Shown piece after piece: positions 11,480 to 24,800 of a stretch of DNA of 64,000 bases. The position numbers were made by a program, and so were the translations under genes. Origin of the DNA: Owenia fusiformis (taxonomy: Eukaryota > Annelida > Polychaeta > Sabellida > Oweniidae); contig CAIIXF020000001.1 of NCBI GenBank assembly GCA_903813345.2, positions 10,701,598 to 10,765,597 on the forward strand, written 5' to 3'. Numbering within the stretch: position 1 is the stretch's first letter; every line of letters starts with the position of its first letter. The notes beneath the pieces are model-generated. The model was not told the origin of the DNA. It searched no databases and saw only the letters and a list, made by a program, of their open reading frames with translations.

Positions 11480-14400
11480 GTAAGTACATATCATATATAG
11501 CAATGACAATTACATCACTACCTTTATTAGAGAATCAGATCTAGCGAGTAAGCTAAACAAAAAACTTGTTTGAATTTTAGAATACTTTTGGCTCATATCA
11601 TTCTTTGTCATGTCTATTTTTTATTCCAGGAAAAGTTGACTGTTCCGGTCACTTAGAACTACGCGTTTGCTTCAATGGTCATTTTTCTATATAAAAAAAA
11701 TTTTAAGTCTCGTTTTAATGATTTTTAACCATTGAAGACTAACGTGGGGCTAAATCCCATTGTTGAAAACCCTTTAAAGGTTCATTTACTCTTACAAGGA
11801 TCACAATTCTAATGTGAAATCACAATCCACATGTCAATAAGATCATATAGTCACATTCCAATGGTGTTTGACATGTATGGTTTGATACCTAGATCTCCTA
11901 CTTATAAATCAAAAATATGTATCGATATACAATATACGAGGTACAGGTATATCTACAATTACTGCTTTACAATAAGTCATAATGCCGCTGTTTTTTGCCT
12001 GATAACATTTTCCTGAACTGAATCCGGTTGGGTTTGATCGTCTTTACTACGCATAGCTAATAGGGTGGAATGAGATTTTTCAAATTAAAGAATATTTGGT
12101 TTGACCTATACTTCTTGGACTTCTTTTGATATCTCAAAACCACACCATGCGTTTAAGGGAAATGCGTATGTTTGGAATTTTATGTAGTCCTCATTCACTG
12201 GTCAGTATCAAGCGGAGGTAACGGCCGTCACCTCCGCATCAAAGATGGCGGAGGGGAAGTGTAGCTTTCGATATTTTTAGTTTTCATCGAATTAAACTTT
12301 ATAGCAAGTTGACATATAATGCTTTGATATTTGACTAAATCCGACTTATATGACATGGAAACTATGGAGTATGATAATTTGTTCATATATCATGCGTAGG
12401 TGCCATAATTGTTCAACGATATCTTCCACCGTTAAGGGAAGTTTCCATGTCATATAAGTCGGATTGAGTTCCAATATCAAAGCAATTTGTCAACTATAGT
12501 AGTCCAATTCGATGAAAACTAAAAATATCGAAATCGACATTTCCCGTCCGCCATCTTTGATGCGAATGTGACGGCCGTTACCTTCGCTTGATACTGTGTC
12601 ATTGGAGTCACATGTTATTTTCAGGTATTTTATATACGATCATATTTGCACAAAGAGTGCGCTATAGTACCTCATTCTGATACTCATGGCATCTCTCTAG
12701 AGATGGAGAGGGCGTGGCTTACCACGATGATGGTACCTCGAGAAATTTGGTTATAAAATGTATAAAAAGGGGAAAATAAAGTGACTTACTTATTTTGTAC
12801 TATTAAAAAGTAGGTCACTTAATTTTCTTAATTTCACACATTTTATACATTAAACAAAATATTCGCCACCCTCTTTTTTATGAGCAAAACGGAAAGATGT
12901 AGACAATGTGGGTAAGGAGAAGTCTATATTTGAAAAGTAATATGTGACTACTATATGAGGATTGCGTCAAAATGGCCCAAAGTACACATTGACATGTAAA
13001 ATCCCATTATGGAGACATCAATAGAGATACTTGTTAAGGAAAAAATATTATACTTAACTCCAAATCACAACAAAGCACCTCGTTTTTAACATTACAATCT
13101 TCATCAATTTTAAACAAGCCAGTCGTTTAACCATGGGGAATGGCAAATCTTTTCCTTCGACTTATTATTTTTTGCCAACATTTTCATTGTCTAGGTCGCA
13201 TTTTGAAACTCTAAAATGTAGCCCCAAGTGCGACACAACAATTTTACAAAAACATATGAGATGACACTTGAATGTATCATTAATTATGTTCAAAACAATA
13301 CTAGGCCTACATCATCGATATAAAAGTTCAATTCATTAATAAATAAATATTTAACCCTTGAGTGCTAAATTGCCGCTCTTTTTCACATTGGTTCGAAAGA
13401 CAGACATTCAACGATGTTGACATGAAGCAACATGCTTGCTTAGCACGGGTGTAGCCAGGCACCAGGCAGGTTAAATATTCCAAAATATTGCAAAAATATT
13501 TCAGACGTTTTTTCAACGAAAACTGAAAAATGTGGAAGTTAAGTTCAGAGCTGAGATGGAAATACGCCATCGGGCCCGTAGCCAGAATTTGCCAAGGGGG
13601 GGGGTTCAGTTTTCAAAAATTTCCAGGGGGGTTCACATTTGACAATTTTGGTCCAAATATGGCTAAAATCACTTGAGAAGTGCTCAAAATGGTGAAAATC
13701 TGCATGATTTTGAAATAATTTTTGGCCTGGGGGGGGGGTCGCCCGAACCCCCCCCCCCCCCACCTCCCTGGCTACGGGCCTGTGTCATTCTGATTTATCA
13801 TAGCAACTCTTTGTCTAATTCTCTTTCTATTGCAAGGGATATATACTAGTAAAGGCTGTTGATCCCATGATGGAAAGATACCTCTTTTAGCCTCAATTTC
13901 CTCACCAATTAATTTTTGCCTCGCCTAATTAGATTCTGACTACACCCCAGGCCCTGATTATTATAAAATAAAGTGTTTTTCAAAATCGATTCCTTCTCAG
14001 TTCGTTCATTGGCGACTGAATCGCTTGAATCATTGTATTTTTTCTTAAAACAAACAGTAAGGAGAAAACATAATAAGCTCAGTAAAAAGGTGATTTCTGT
14101 TTACTTTAAAAAATAGGTTAGGATAAATAGCCTGTGTAAAGAGGCGGTTTGTTTAAAATTGGATTATTGCTCTCAAAGAATATCATAATATCAAAGGAAA
14201 TATGAATGGCGACAATCTGAACGGGAATAACTCATCGTTGGTTCAAAGGGTTAAACTATTTCCTGACACGTAAGTACAACTGCAATCATCATTTATGTAT
14301 ATTGTCAATTGTATACCGTTTAAAAATCTTCGGAGTTCTTTAATACCACACGGGCGGACTGTTGAAAGACACGTTTCATAAAGGTTAGAAATATGCCCAG

Positions 14401-16540
14401 CTACACAGGAATACCGACCCAAGCTTTAGTTCCAGCCAAGGCCAAGTAAGTGTGATTGCAAATGAAAAGTCCGAATGAGGTTAGCTAAGGCCATAAGACA
14501 TTTTTAAAAGACTGGAATTTTAGGTCAATTAATTCTTTTTTCTTTTGACATTCATTTATTTAGCTACTCTCATTTTTTGTTAAAAAGTGTATATAGTGAA
14601 AATTGAACTATAGAACCTTGTCCAATCATATATTGTTAAATGAAATGAATTCAAATGAAAAAACCGAATGAGGTTAGCGAAAGCCAGATAAAACCCTTTT
14701 TTGTATGACAGGATTTTAATTCTTTTTCTTTTGACATTCGCGTGTTTAGGCTACTTTTATTTCATTTTTTTAAACAAAAAGTGTATACAGTGAAAATTGA
14801 AATCTCCACCCTCGGACCATGGTCGACTCTGGAGGCAGAACTATACAGCCTTATCTAATCATGTTTAAAATAGCTCTAATGCCGTTTTGCTGAGTTTGAC
14901 TGTTCTTATCCGGTTCTTACTCGTATAACAAATGTCTAAACAAAGGAAGGATGATAAGTTATCTTTTATTTTGGTTATACTAAATAGTTTCCTTGTTTTT
15001 ATTCAAAATCAATTTTTAAAATGCAATCCATGCAATAAAACTGTAATACATTATTAAAATGCAAATGTTATGTTTTTTCAATAGCCATAGTTTCAAAGTG
15101 AAGTGTATATTGAAACATAAAAACCACACCTAAAGTAAATAACCATGTTGTGCTACAGATTTTAATAAGTAAATATTTTCATGATTTGGGTAGCCTTATC
15201 GTGAAATATGTTGAAAATAATATAACTTCCGTAGTTAAAACTTAGGAAGACGCGGCACATGAAGCAACATTTAGAATTGCAAAAAATGATATCTTGGTCA
15301 CAAACGCAATGGATATTTCTGGCATCTTATCCTTCATCAAAAGGCTTCATTGCTCGTTCAATTTAGAAAGAAATGAAATACCATTGGACCAAGGATGCTA
15401 GTATCTTTGCTAAAGGGACATTTCTTTTTTACATCTTAGTTTACAGCAAATAGTCTTCAGTCCTATATCAAACAAATATGAGAGGGGTATTTGACCTTAC
15501 CCTAGAAACCAGTTTTATAGTTTCTGTTTACATTAAGTGACTTATAACTTATTTTTGTCGCAGGTATAATATTTGCAATAAACGCGGCATACATTATTAG
15601 AAAACATTACGAAAAAAGCACGACGCCCATATAAGATATCAATTAAATAGATTAAAAGATCTGGATTCACAGCTGTTGCAGCTGTATTTTAATTATCTAA
15701 TTATTGCCCATGGAACATTAGTTTAAATCTTTATTGACAAGACAGACGAAAACGAACTACAGGATATATATGCAGTACCTTCACCATCAGGTTTTCTGGT
15801 GATGATACAATTATCTTATCGGGTTTATTAAAGGAACTGGTTGACTAGTTATTTGCTTTCTAGTTGAAATATATCATATTCGCATACTGGACTTATCATT
15901 ATGGAATACGTGGTTTCATCGAAGCTAGTAGAGTAAGTGACAAAGATCATAATCCAAACACTGTTAGAGAGGATCAGAACTGTTAACCTCATGTGATTGT
16001 AAACATGCCGAATATAATTGTATTTCAAAATGAATATCATCATCGTTCACATTTATGCTGTGTCAGTCTTCAGCTTGTGGAAATTGTTTTGATAAGTTTT
16101 CATGGTTCAAAACATGTTATGTTCATTCTTTCAGGGGCCCTTGGCGTGGTTTTGCAGGAGGCGACTTCACCCACCCCACAGAACATAAACCAATGGTGAT
16201 CGACATCATAGGTTGCCACAGGGAAGTCACCGTCTGCGGGCATATAGAGCTGTTAAGGAGGCTACCGATCAGACACCGCAACCACCTGCAACTGATGGAG
16301 ACGTATTCCCGGGAGCCGGGCAACTACGAAGGGAGACACAGCGAGTATTATGACAGCCACGCGAAGCTGCTGGATTACGGCCACGGATATATTGCTCTAC
16401 GGTTGTACGATGATATAACCAGGCCTGAGCTTGGAGAGTTCCTGTTGGGGAAAGGTTGGAAGATGATCGGTTTTGCTGCAAATAAGGATGGGAATAAAAC
16501 AATTATCACCGAGAAATGGTGCAATATTAGAGACCATTGA
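11346..16540 (+). CDS. Unrecognised gene with three possible first exons and one 3' exon
   Basis: The terminal exon 16135-16540 follows a pyrimidine-rich cattctttcag acceptor and encodes 134 residues ending NIRDH. It has evenly charged, globular-looking sequence (GGDFTHPTEHKPMVIDIIG, REVTVCGHIELLRRL, GYIALRLYDD, EKWCNIRDH). Three upstream ATG exons end in consensus donors, and all leave the same phase (two bases): 11346-11479, 14202-14269 and 14393-14445. The resulting proteins would be about 179, 157 and 152 residues. None has a signal peptide or membrane segment. I do not recognise the family. There is a faint similarity in pattern to the C-terminal domain of KCTD8/12/16 proteins (a VCG-x-I turn, then a strand-rich end), but no BTB domain is visible, so I do not assign it. 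Confidence 0.6.
12204..12597. mobile_element. Foldback element in the intron after first exon A
   Basis: The left end (cagtatcaagcggaggtaac) and the right end (gttaccttcgcttgatactg) are inverted copies. The arms extend about 150 bases through 'atatttttagttttcatcga' and 'catgtcatataagtcgga'. No reading frame. Confidence 0.75.
12668..12697 (-). repeat. Partial copy of the 9811-9887 exon-like segment
   Basis: The plus-strand string 'attctgatactcatggcat' differs at one base from the corresponding string near 9855-9880. On the minus strand it reads RCHEYQNE and is bounded by ag and gt dinucleotides. Either an exon duplication or a small dispersed repeat. Confidence 0.35.
13574..13783 (+). mobile_element. 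~210-base inverted-end repeat with G-runs
   Basis: The ends are ggcccgtagccag and ctggctacgggcc. The interior has a 'gccaagggggg' run, 'tccaggggggttcacatttg' and 'gtgctcaaaatggtg'. Other copies lie at 34952-35137 and 54788-54963, with a partial copy at 8215-8300. It looks like a non-autonomous DNA element. Confidence 0.75.
14202..14269 (+). CDS. Alternative first exon B
   Basis: ATG opens 22 codons plus two bases, then GTAAGTAC. It begins MNGDNLNGNNSSLVQR. The donor phase matches the 16135 exon. Confidence 0.5.
14393..14445 (+). CDS. Alternative first exon C
   Basis: ATG opens 17 codons plus two bases, then GTAAGTG. It reads MPSYTGIPTQALVPAKA and would continue K-GPWRGF at the terminal exon. 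It lies only 123 bases after exon B's donor, so B and C would need separate start sites or a shared promoter region with alternative splicing. Confidence 0.5.
14461..14803 (+). repeat. Direct duplication of ~160 bases
   Basis: The block starting 'ccgaatgaggttagc' near 14471 recurs near 14663. Both copies continue through 'ttcttttgacatt' and 'agtgaaaattgaa', with scattered differences. It lies in the intron after first exon C and is non-coding. Confidence 0.6.
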
Positions 16541-18288
16541 TGAACACGATATTTAAGCTGATGATGGACAATGTGCATTCGATATTGCGGGGGATGGAGG
16601 AACTTCATCGGTGGAGTGTATATAGTTAGCATATGTAATCGTCTCATTTGCAAAACAGATTAGATACGACGTAATATAGTGTTCAACAGTACCAAAATAT
16701 CTTTAGGCAGTACATGATCTATTTAGCTGATCTTCTTCCATATCAACTTCCTTTTTATCTGCAACCCTGCCCACAGGAAATGGCTTTCAACATTTTCTTC
16801 ATTCTAGGCTTCAACTCGTTGCCCAAAGGCTCTGTTTGGCACTATTCCAATGGCTAAACTGGTAATGCCATTAGTATTTCAATCAAGCCGAAGCAAATAT
16901 CAGAATTAAATCTGATGATCAAATTTGAAACTGCGAATACTTTGGATATTATAGCCATTAAAAAGTATAGGATACACTCATATATATGATTGTCAAAATT
17001 ATGTGGGATGCGAGTCAAAAAGTATATCATACTACCCCACGTGACCACATTTAAAAAGGATACAGGGTACAGTTAAGTTGCAAATGAAGCGGGCCTTCTC
17101 TATCTTTGTCCATTGAGCTTTATTGGTAATAATGCGTTGCAAACTGCCCGATGGATCTATACAATGTATAGTAGAACACTTGGAATATATGTAAAATCTA
17201 GTATACCTCAGAACTATGAAAATAAACAAACGCCCTCCATTTGCAACTTCACTGTATCTTGTATTTCTTTTAAAAGAAGACAGGATACAGTATGGGGTCT
17301 AGTAGTGAGTATATAAGTATGAATAAATAACTACAACTACCATGTTGTCATTCATTGAGTCTTATTTAGTTATTTGAGGCTCTTTCAGGCAAATGTTAGC
17401 CTTGCCCCAAGTCGGTCTCTTTTACTTATCTTGATTTCTATTATGACCGTAATAATTCAAGATCAGATAAAGTAAAAAATACCGACTTGGGGCAAGGCTA
17501 GGCAAATGTCAATGACATGATAAATGAGACGCTATTTCCTAAAGTTCTAATGTTTGTAATAGTTAGTCACGAATCCTCCATTTATATCCTTCTGGCCATA
17601 TTCTCGTTAAAGATAAACTGATAGACTGAAGTTACCATGTTGAATAAACGGTACATAAAAACTGTGAGTTTAATGCTGGTGTGACTCAAGGATCAATCCT
17701 GGTTCCCTTATTGTTGGAGAACGTAACATGGGAACCTATAGAATCATTCCGATGAATAATTCCCTCTGGTCTGTTTGACTACTTATTCACTTGCGTTAAA
17801 TGTTGGACATGACCTATTTTTAAATTGTTATGTCGGGGTTTTTAGACTATGCGGCAAATTTCCGCACCTGGAACTACGTGCGATGTATTCAATACGTGCG
17901 AATGGCGAATAAAACACTATATTCGATATACGCTGTGTTAACAATAAGTAGATCAAATCAACGTTTTTTACACAGACAGCAATTCCCACAATGTACAAAT
18001 TGATACACCATTCAATTATATTTCAACTCTAAAATGACTTGTGTAATACATGTTTATATATATTTTATTTCCATGAAAGGGGAACGGGTAGCTAAGGATC
18101 AATACTAACTACTAACTACTACATAAGTTAACAAATAGGAGACGAGAGATGTAAGATACGCCAGTTACGCACAGTTAAAGAAATGTCTCAACTTGAAACA
18201 ACACTCCGTTGCTTTACATGACATCTATTTTCCTAAATTACAACTGTCACATTCTCCACTCTCTAATTGGTCTCTGTCTTACATGTGA
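16541..18288. other. Intergenic stretch with inverted repeats
   Basis: I see no supported gene. At about 17033-17300 there are loosely inverted ends (catactacccc / ggggtctagtag) and inner inverted blocks (ttgcaaatgaagcgggc / gccctccatttgcaac). A clean small foldback lies at 17397-17502. Confidence 0.45.
17397..17502. mobile_element. Small foldback repeat
   Basis: 'tagccttgccccaagtcggt' is followed about 65 bases later by its complement 'accgacttggggcaaggcta'. The spacer also has a weak inverted core. Typical of a tiny MITE. Confidence 0.7.
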
Positions 18289-18712
18289 CTAGGAAATGAT
18301 ATACGATGCCACGTCATCCTTGCTCCAAGGGTATTTCACTTCTTTCTGTATTGAGTAAGAAATGAAGTCCTTTGAATGAAGGATGAACCACATTCTCCGG
18401 TTGTGAGTTTGTCCAGTGTAATATAAACCATATTCTTGAACGAAAATTGAATCAGTTTTATTCAGAGGCATGACTTCGAAATAAAAGACGATACAGATAC
18501 TTAGTAAGACAAGCAAAGCCGCATTTATGGTAACCCTTCGAGAAAGTGAGGAATATTAACAGCGAATAATAAAAACACATATCTAATTCTATTTCCGATA
18601 AATACCTGCATCTTTTACAAGCAATATTTCCCGAAGCCCTCCATCTTTCACAAGTTTCATATTCTCCTTGCCATTCGGAATTCGAGGAATATTGCTCATG
18701 AAAGATATTCAC
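18289..18712 (-). CDS. Two unassigned exons encoding a membrane segment
   Basis: Segment 18606-18712 has a pyrimidine-rich attattttattgag acceptor (phase 0) and a GTATTT donor leaving two bases. Segment 18289-18535 accepts the same phase and runs to TAG. The joined reading has CERWRASGNIACKRC, then a hydrophobic stretch (ALLVLLSICIVFYF), then NKTDSIFVQEYGLYYTG and a polar tail. This is the order of a type II membrane protein, but no family is recognised. No start exon was found. It lies just past the stop and poly(A) signal of the peptide-precursor gene, on the same strand. A weak GTTGAC site in that gene's last exon would join in frame, which I consider unlikely. Confidence 0.33.
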
Positions 18713-18803
18713 CTCAATAAAATAATAGAGATAAAATGTATATTTACAACAAAGACAAATGAATGGATTGTCTACCTCACTAGCAGGTCTAAATATCTAA
18801 ACT

Positions 18804-18809
18804 TTTATT
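18804..18809 (-). promoter_or_regulatory. Candidate poly(A) signal, peptide precursor
   Basis: AATAAA on the minus strand, 61 bases past the TAG of the precursor gene. Confidence 0.5.
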
Positions 18810-18869
18810 TTCTTGTAAACAACCGATGATATAAATCACATAAAATGTTTCTGTTTGCAATTCGCAAAT

Positions 18870-21800
18870 CTATTTTTTCTTGTCAACCCAATTATCCATA
18901 AGTGGCATCGGTCCCTCGGGCGCAGGCGCAGATTCACTTTTCTTCCAAACCACAGGTGGGCAGACCTTCCAGACACACAATGGGACTCCTGCAATGTAAC
19001 GTGCAGATGTATCAAATGAGATGGATGTACAATTGTGCATTTAATCGACAGTTTACAAAACTAAAGGTGTTAAGTCCGGGTGCCACTTACAAATATAGCT
19101 TTGTATCTAATATAAAAGCCATCAATCTTTGTTCTTCCCTACCACAAAAATCTAATTAGTTAACACAGAAGACTGAGCTCTATGAATTATAAGTTCAGAT
19201 TAGTTTACAGGTTCTGAATGATACGTACTTTTAGTTTGTCGCATTCCTCGTTTATTCATCTCTTCGTCATCTAGCATATTATCTGGAACACAAACATGAT
19301 AGGTAAATTTTTGCAATATATGCACATGTATCATCTTCGTTCACTCGGCTCCCGTCGGTAGATGAACGCAGTGAAGATCGAGCGTGCGAAGATGCACATG
19401 TATTGAAACTTGATTGCATATAATCATCGTCTGATTATCTGACATGCATTTATAGCTGCTCTTTTTCTTTAAGATTTAATATGTAATAAAAAACTTAATT
19501 TTTCGTACCTAGTTACAACAGAAGTTCACATTTCAGATTAATGGTATAAACAAAAATACATTTTCTTATTGACTTCTTCAAACATTCCCTGGAAAACCCT
19601 AGTTGGAAAATGTAATGGTGTCGTGATTTGCAAATAAGCAGCCACTCAACCATTAAAGTTATCATGTTAGTGTACATTGCAAAACAATGTTTCTTAATTA
19701 AATTATGTTTTTTTTGGGTTGTTATATTTTATTTATTCATTTCTCTTATAATAAATCAGGTATGTAGAGTATCTAATAAAGGGATGCACTGGAAAATTCA
19801 GGAACGTTAGAACAACGAATTGTACATAGTATCTGTTTTATTAATGGTCTTGGTTTGGGTTAAAATTAAATGGAGCGTCAAATATTAAATTTTGAACCAC
19901 GGTTAGTATAACATCCAGTAGAAACGGTGTAACGTCCTCTTGTTCACCGTGATCAAATAATTTGTTTAATATAATTGATACCAAGTTATGATATGCTCGT
20001 GTAGTAATGAAATATATCGTATCAGTTATCAAAACACATTACCACGTATGAATGTAGGCAATGAATGAGAAAATTAGCTGAAGATTTCTGTTACACTTTT
20101 GTCATCCTCTGTTCAATCGCCATCCAACATTTGCCTTGAGGTCTCTCTATTTCGTCGCTTTCCCATTTGGTAATATTTGTCTTAATAGGCAGTGTCTAAT
20201 TTGACACTAATACGTATGCCTGCTCTAATGGAATTAGAAATTCCCAATTATTTATTTGTTTCAACAATGATACAGACAATAAAACGCCAGATTTGCATTC
20301 TGTTGAAATTTCATTAGATGTTTACGCATTCATCATATTTATCATATTTCATTTTTCCTAATGATATGTGAAAGAACGAACCACTATTTTACAATATGAC
20401 ATTTAGTTTTGTGAAGGCGTTTTTTGTATTACTGTTACTGATTAGAAGATGCATACAACTTTAATGATATCTCCGTTTATTTGGCGATTAACCATATAAC
20501 GAAGCCAATTTATATGAAAGAGTGGGCCGTCCTAAATGAAGTCATCTCATGGTAATCGACAACGTAGCTGAACCGAAGTTCAATACTGTACTGGGGCATA
20601 TTTCAAATTTTAACGTTCGAGGTTCTTACCATGTAAATATCGATTCCAAAGTCTTCGTAAAGGTACCTTCTAAAACCTCATTTGTATAATTACATGACAT
20701 TTTTCATTTTAGAGCATTTAAGAGCGTCCTTCATGGGTCAAAACGTCAGAAATACGCCGTCACGCGCAACATATTACCTCTAGATTTGTTTCGGTGAAAC
20801 AAATGACTCATGATATGGCAACAAAGCTACAAGTTCAATTACTGCCCGCTTTTTACAGACTGAGCAATGATACTTTAAATGGAATAATCTGATTGAACGT
20901 TTTTTTTAAATTTTGAAAACAACGAACATTTCTAAGACAACGGCTAAGTCTTATGTAAGTTTTGCAGTGGAAGGCATATTTCCTTTAAGTCAAACGTAAC
21001 ATTCAGTATTTGAGTTATACAAGTTTATTTTGAAAAGTAGGTAGTTACACTCCCCTCCAAAAGTTTAACAACCTAAGCTCCCCAATGAACTACGTGTTAA
21101 AGCCTCTTCATGTTTGCATTTTTATTTACATAACCTATAAAGAAAAAACTACTTTTAGAGCTGGAAATATAAATTGACATCATTGACATAAACCGATGGG
21201 AAATGGCGGGTTTGCCGCAATTCCTATGACAGAATATGTATCCATTTGAGCCCTTGCAAACATACAAGTTAGGTAGTCAATTGAATTTGTTAACTTTATT
21301 CCTAAGAATTTGATACATTTCTTCAGGCTCAAAAAAGTTGCAGGTCTTCAAAGTCAAAAATATTTTTCAAAAAACTCCTCTCATTGAAATAACACCGAAG
21401 GCGAAAATAACTTTGAAGCTCTGTAACTTTATAATTCAGAAAGTAAACTTTCTACAGGGTGTCCCGAAAGTATGGGGCCCCCCCTAGGCAGACATATTCC
21501 AGTGTCCTCATAGTATGTGTCATATATCATTTTAAAGCTTATCCAAAGTTACATTGATTTGCCAAGTATCATGGTTTAACTCCCAAATAGGAAAAAGTTA
21601 CAGTTATTTCAAAAGTTAGTGTTTTGTCAAAATAAAGTTAAAATTTTCACCACATTACTAGTCAATGAGTCCCCCCTTGGCCATGTTAACAGCAGCAATT
21701 ATTTTCAAATATGACCTTAAAAGCCCTTCCAAATAGGGGTGTGGAATTTTATAACCCTCTTAAAACCTGTTAAGGCACTTTAGAAGAGTTTCCTTAGAGT

Positions 21801-24800
21801 TTCTACCCTCACCGTTCTCTTTTTCCAACTCAATACCCATCCGACCCAAAAAGAATTGCTGCTGCTAAGATGGCCCGGGAGAACACATTGACTATTGATT
21901 TGGTGTAAAATTGAACTTAATTTTGACCAAACACTAAATTTTGAAATGTCTGTAATTTTTTCACATTTGAGAGTTCAACCATGATACTTGGTGAATCAAT
22001 GTAACTTTGGATAAGCTTTAAAATGATATATGACACATACTATGACGACACTGGTATATGTCTGCCTAGGGGGGGCCCCATACTTTCGGGACACCCTGTA
22101 TATACAGATTAATAAAAATATTTTTGGTGAATCTTTTACTGGGTAGATATTCTGAAATCAGATCTTCTCCGAACCCACCATTCCCATTGGTTTACATGGG
22201 TATGACGATTTTCACAAATTCATCAAAATCATTAATTTTCTTATTGTTTTTGAAGGGGAAAAATTGGAGGTATTGGAAAAAAAGTCAAGTTACATTTCCA
22301 TCAATATCAAGTATTCTCCTCGTAGGTTATGTTCGTAGTGCAATGAGGGAGCCGAGGTTGCCAAACTTTTGGAGTGAAGTGTATTATACAATGGTTTCGT
22401 AATTTTGTTTTTTGGTAATACGAAAGATGATGTTTTGTATCGATTTCAGTATAGGAAGCACCTAAACGTATATCTTTTAAATTGGAGACAATGGTTTTTC
22501 GAACATTATGTCTTTTAACAAAATTCTTGAAATGAGCTGAAACCTGTAACTTGTGGCTAAACTAAATGCAATGTAAATGGATATAATTATCAGCAATTAC
22601 ATAAGCGAAAAGATTAAATGCAATCTAACAAAGATATATTAGTAATATTGATGAAATTACTCTCTATTTATGATTTTACAATAACTGCTTTGAATAAATA
22701 CTTTTCTTAACATTCATTTTATCACTTCCTGCCATTTCTTGCGGAATTTGCCGACATTTTAACAAAAAAAGTTTTCAAATACTTCAATCTAAAATACACA
22801 ATTTTTTATAATACCACTGTATTCTGAGATCATGATTTTAAAATAGTAGTCACCAAGTAAGTACCTTTTGATTAAGGAATACCAATAGAGAAAGTATTTG
22901 GATGTACTAGTCCTTTAAGTACCTTTTTGATTAAGCAATACCAATTGAGAAAGTATCTTGGTGCAATATTCCTTTAAGTACCCTTTTGATTAGCAATACC
23001 AATAAAAAGTATATGAATGTACCACTCCTTTAAGTACCCTTTTGATAAAGCAACACGTACCAAAAGGGAACGTATATGGATGTACTATTCATTTAAGTAC
23101 CCTTTTGATTAGCAATACCAATAAAATGTATATGAATGTACCACTCCTTTAAGTACCCTTTTGATAAAGCAATACGTACCAAAAAGGGAACGTATATGGA
23201 TGCACTATTCATTTACCTTTTGATTAGCAATACCAAAAAAAGTATATGAATGTACCACTCCTTTAAGTACCCTTTTGATTAAGCAATACGTACCAAAAGG
23301 GAACATATATGGATGTACTATTCATTTAAGTACCCTTTTGATTAAGCAATAGAATAGAGAAAGTATTTGGATGTTCTACTTCTATAAGTATCCCCTTGTT
23401 TAAGCAATACTAATAGATCCACTGTACTACTATACTCCTTAAAGTACCCTCTTGATTAAGCAATACCTATAGCCTAAAGTATTTCTGCGCCTTGGGGTAA
23501 TTACTAAGTATATTCATACATAAAAACGATTTATTGGCAATATCGCTTATTATTCCTTTAAAACGAGCCCTCTTGGCCATGATGGTAACATATATAAATC
23601 AAAGTATAGCGTGTGAGACGCACGTCTGTTCATTTTTATGATATACTTTGGGGCAAGATGATGTGATTGAAAAACCACAACCAGGATTGCCATAAAATAT
23701 TAAATACTTTTTTTAACAGATTTGTCACGATTGATTTGTCAAATTGTTAGGAAAAGGCCAACTTCTTAAAAGTTTGGGCAAACTAACTAGTCTCGGTTAC
23801 GAGAACGAAGTTATCAGTCTACTGCACGTTACGCCTGCTTCGGACAATTGTTATACTAGTATTTTTACATATTGTAGATTTAAATGTCCTCTTTTGAATA
23901 TTCATAATTTAATTTGGGTGATATTTCTATATTTTTCATAGAAAGAATTATTAGCCCAGGAGACTCTTCTCTTTTAGCAATTTCTTTTGCGTCTCCGTTG
24001 ATTTTTTTAGCTTGAGTCAAGGTTATTGGGGGTAGAGAGGGGCAAAGTTATGATAGTTGGAACTTGATGCCAATAAAATTAAAATTCATAAAATATTGAT
24101 TTCTAGTATTTTATTTCATGAAAATCGAGCCTTTTTTGATGTAGTACATAAGTTATGAATTTATAAAGATAAAAAAAACAATTAATCGCCAAATATTCGC
24201 GAATCGCGTTCTCTTCACGATTTTTTTTTTTTTTCAAAAAACTACTTAATGAATTTTATTTTACATATTCCTGAATGTCTATTTTTACCATTTTCCAAAT
24301 TTACGATTTTTTTTCTATTCTCCCCTACCTCCAATTTTTCAATTTTACTAAATTTCGATGAATGTGCCGTTGTCATGTGGTTGTTAGGTAACATCATTGA
24401 CCGAAATTATATTGGAACAATACCAAGTCATACATTTATACATCTGCATACTAAATCACTGATTGGCATTTGTTGTACATCTTGAAATATGAACGCTAAA
24501 GTAGAACTTGAAATTGCTGACTGTTCAATTTCACGTTATATTGATTACATTGGGATTTCGCGATAACTGCTATCTTTGAAAGTGTATAACTTCAGTTCTA
24601 GATAAGCTTATTCCATGATTTTATTTGAAAGATAATAGATTAGCAGCGAAGCATTTTTTGGCACCAAAGAAATTATTGTGAAAGAGAATTGACAATTTAT
24701 CACAAAATGTCAAAAATTCACACCTCCTAGGTCACGTTGACCTCGAGTTGACCTTTGTCGACCCCCTTTTTTAAAAAATCAAAAATTTTCTGAAGAGGAA

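Noticed and set aside
22855-23480. CRISPR-like array
   Set aside because: Units are imperfect, differ in length and have no constant repeat with unique spacers; the DNA is a eukaryotic intron.
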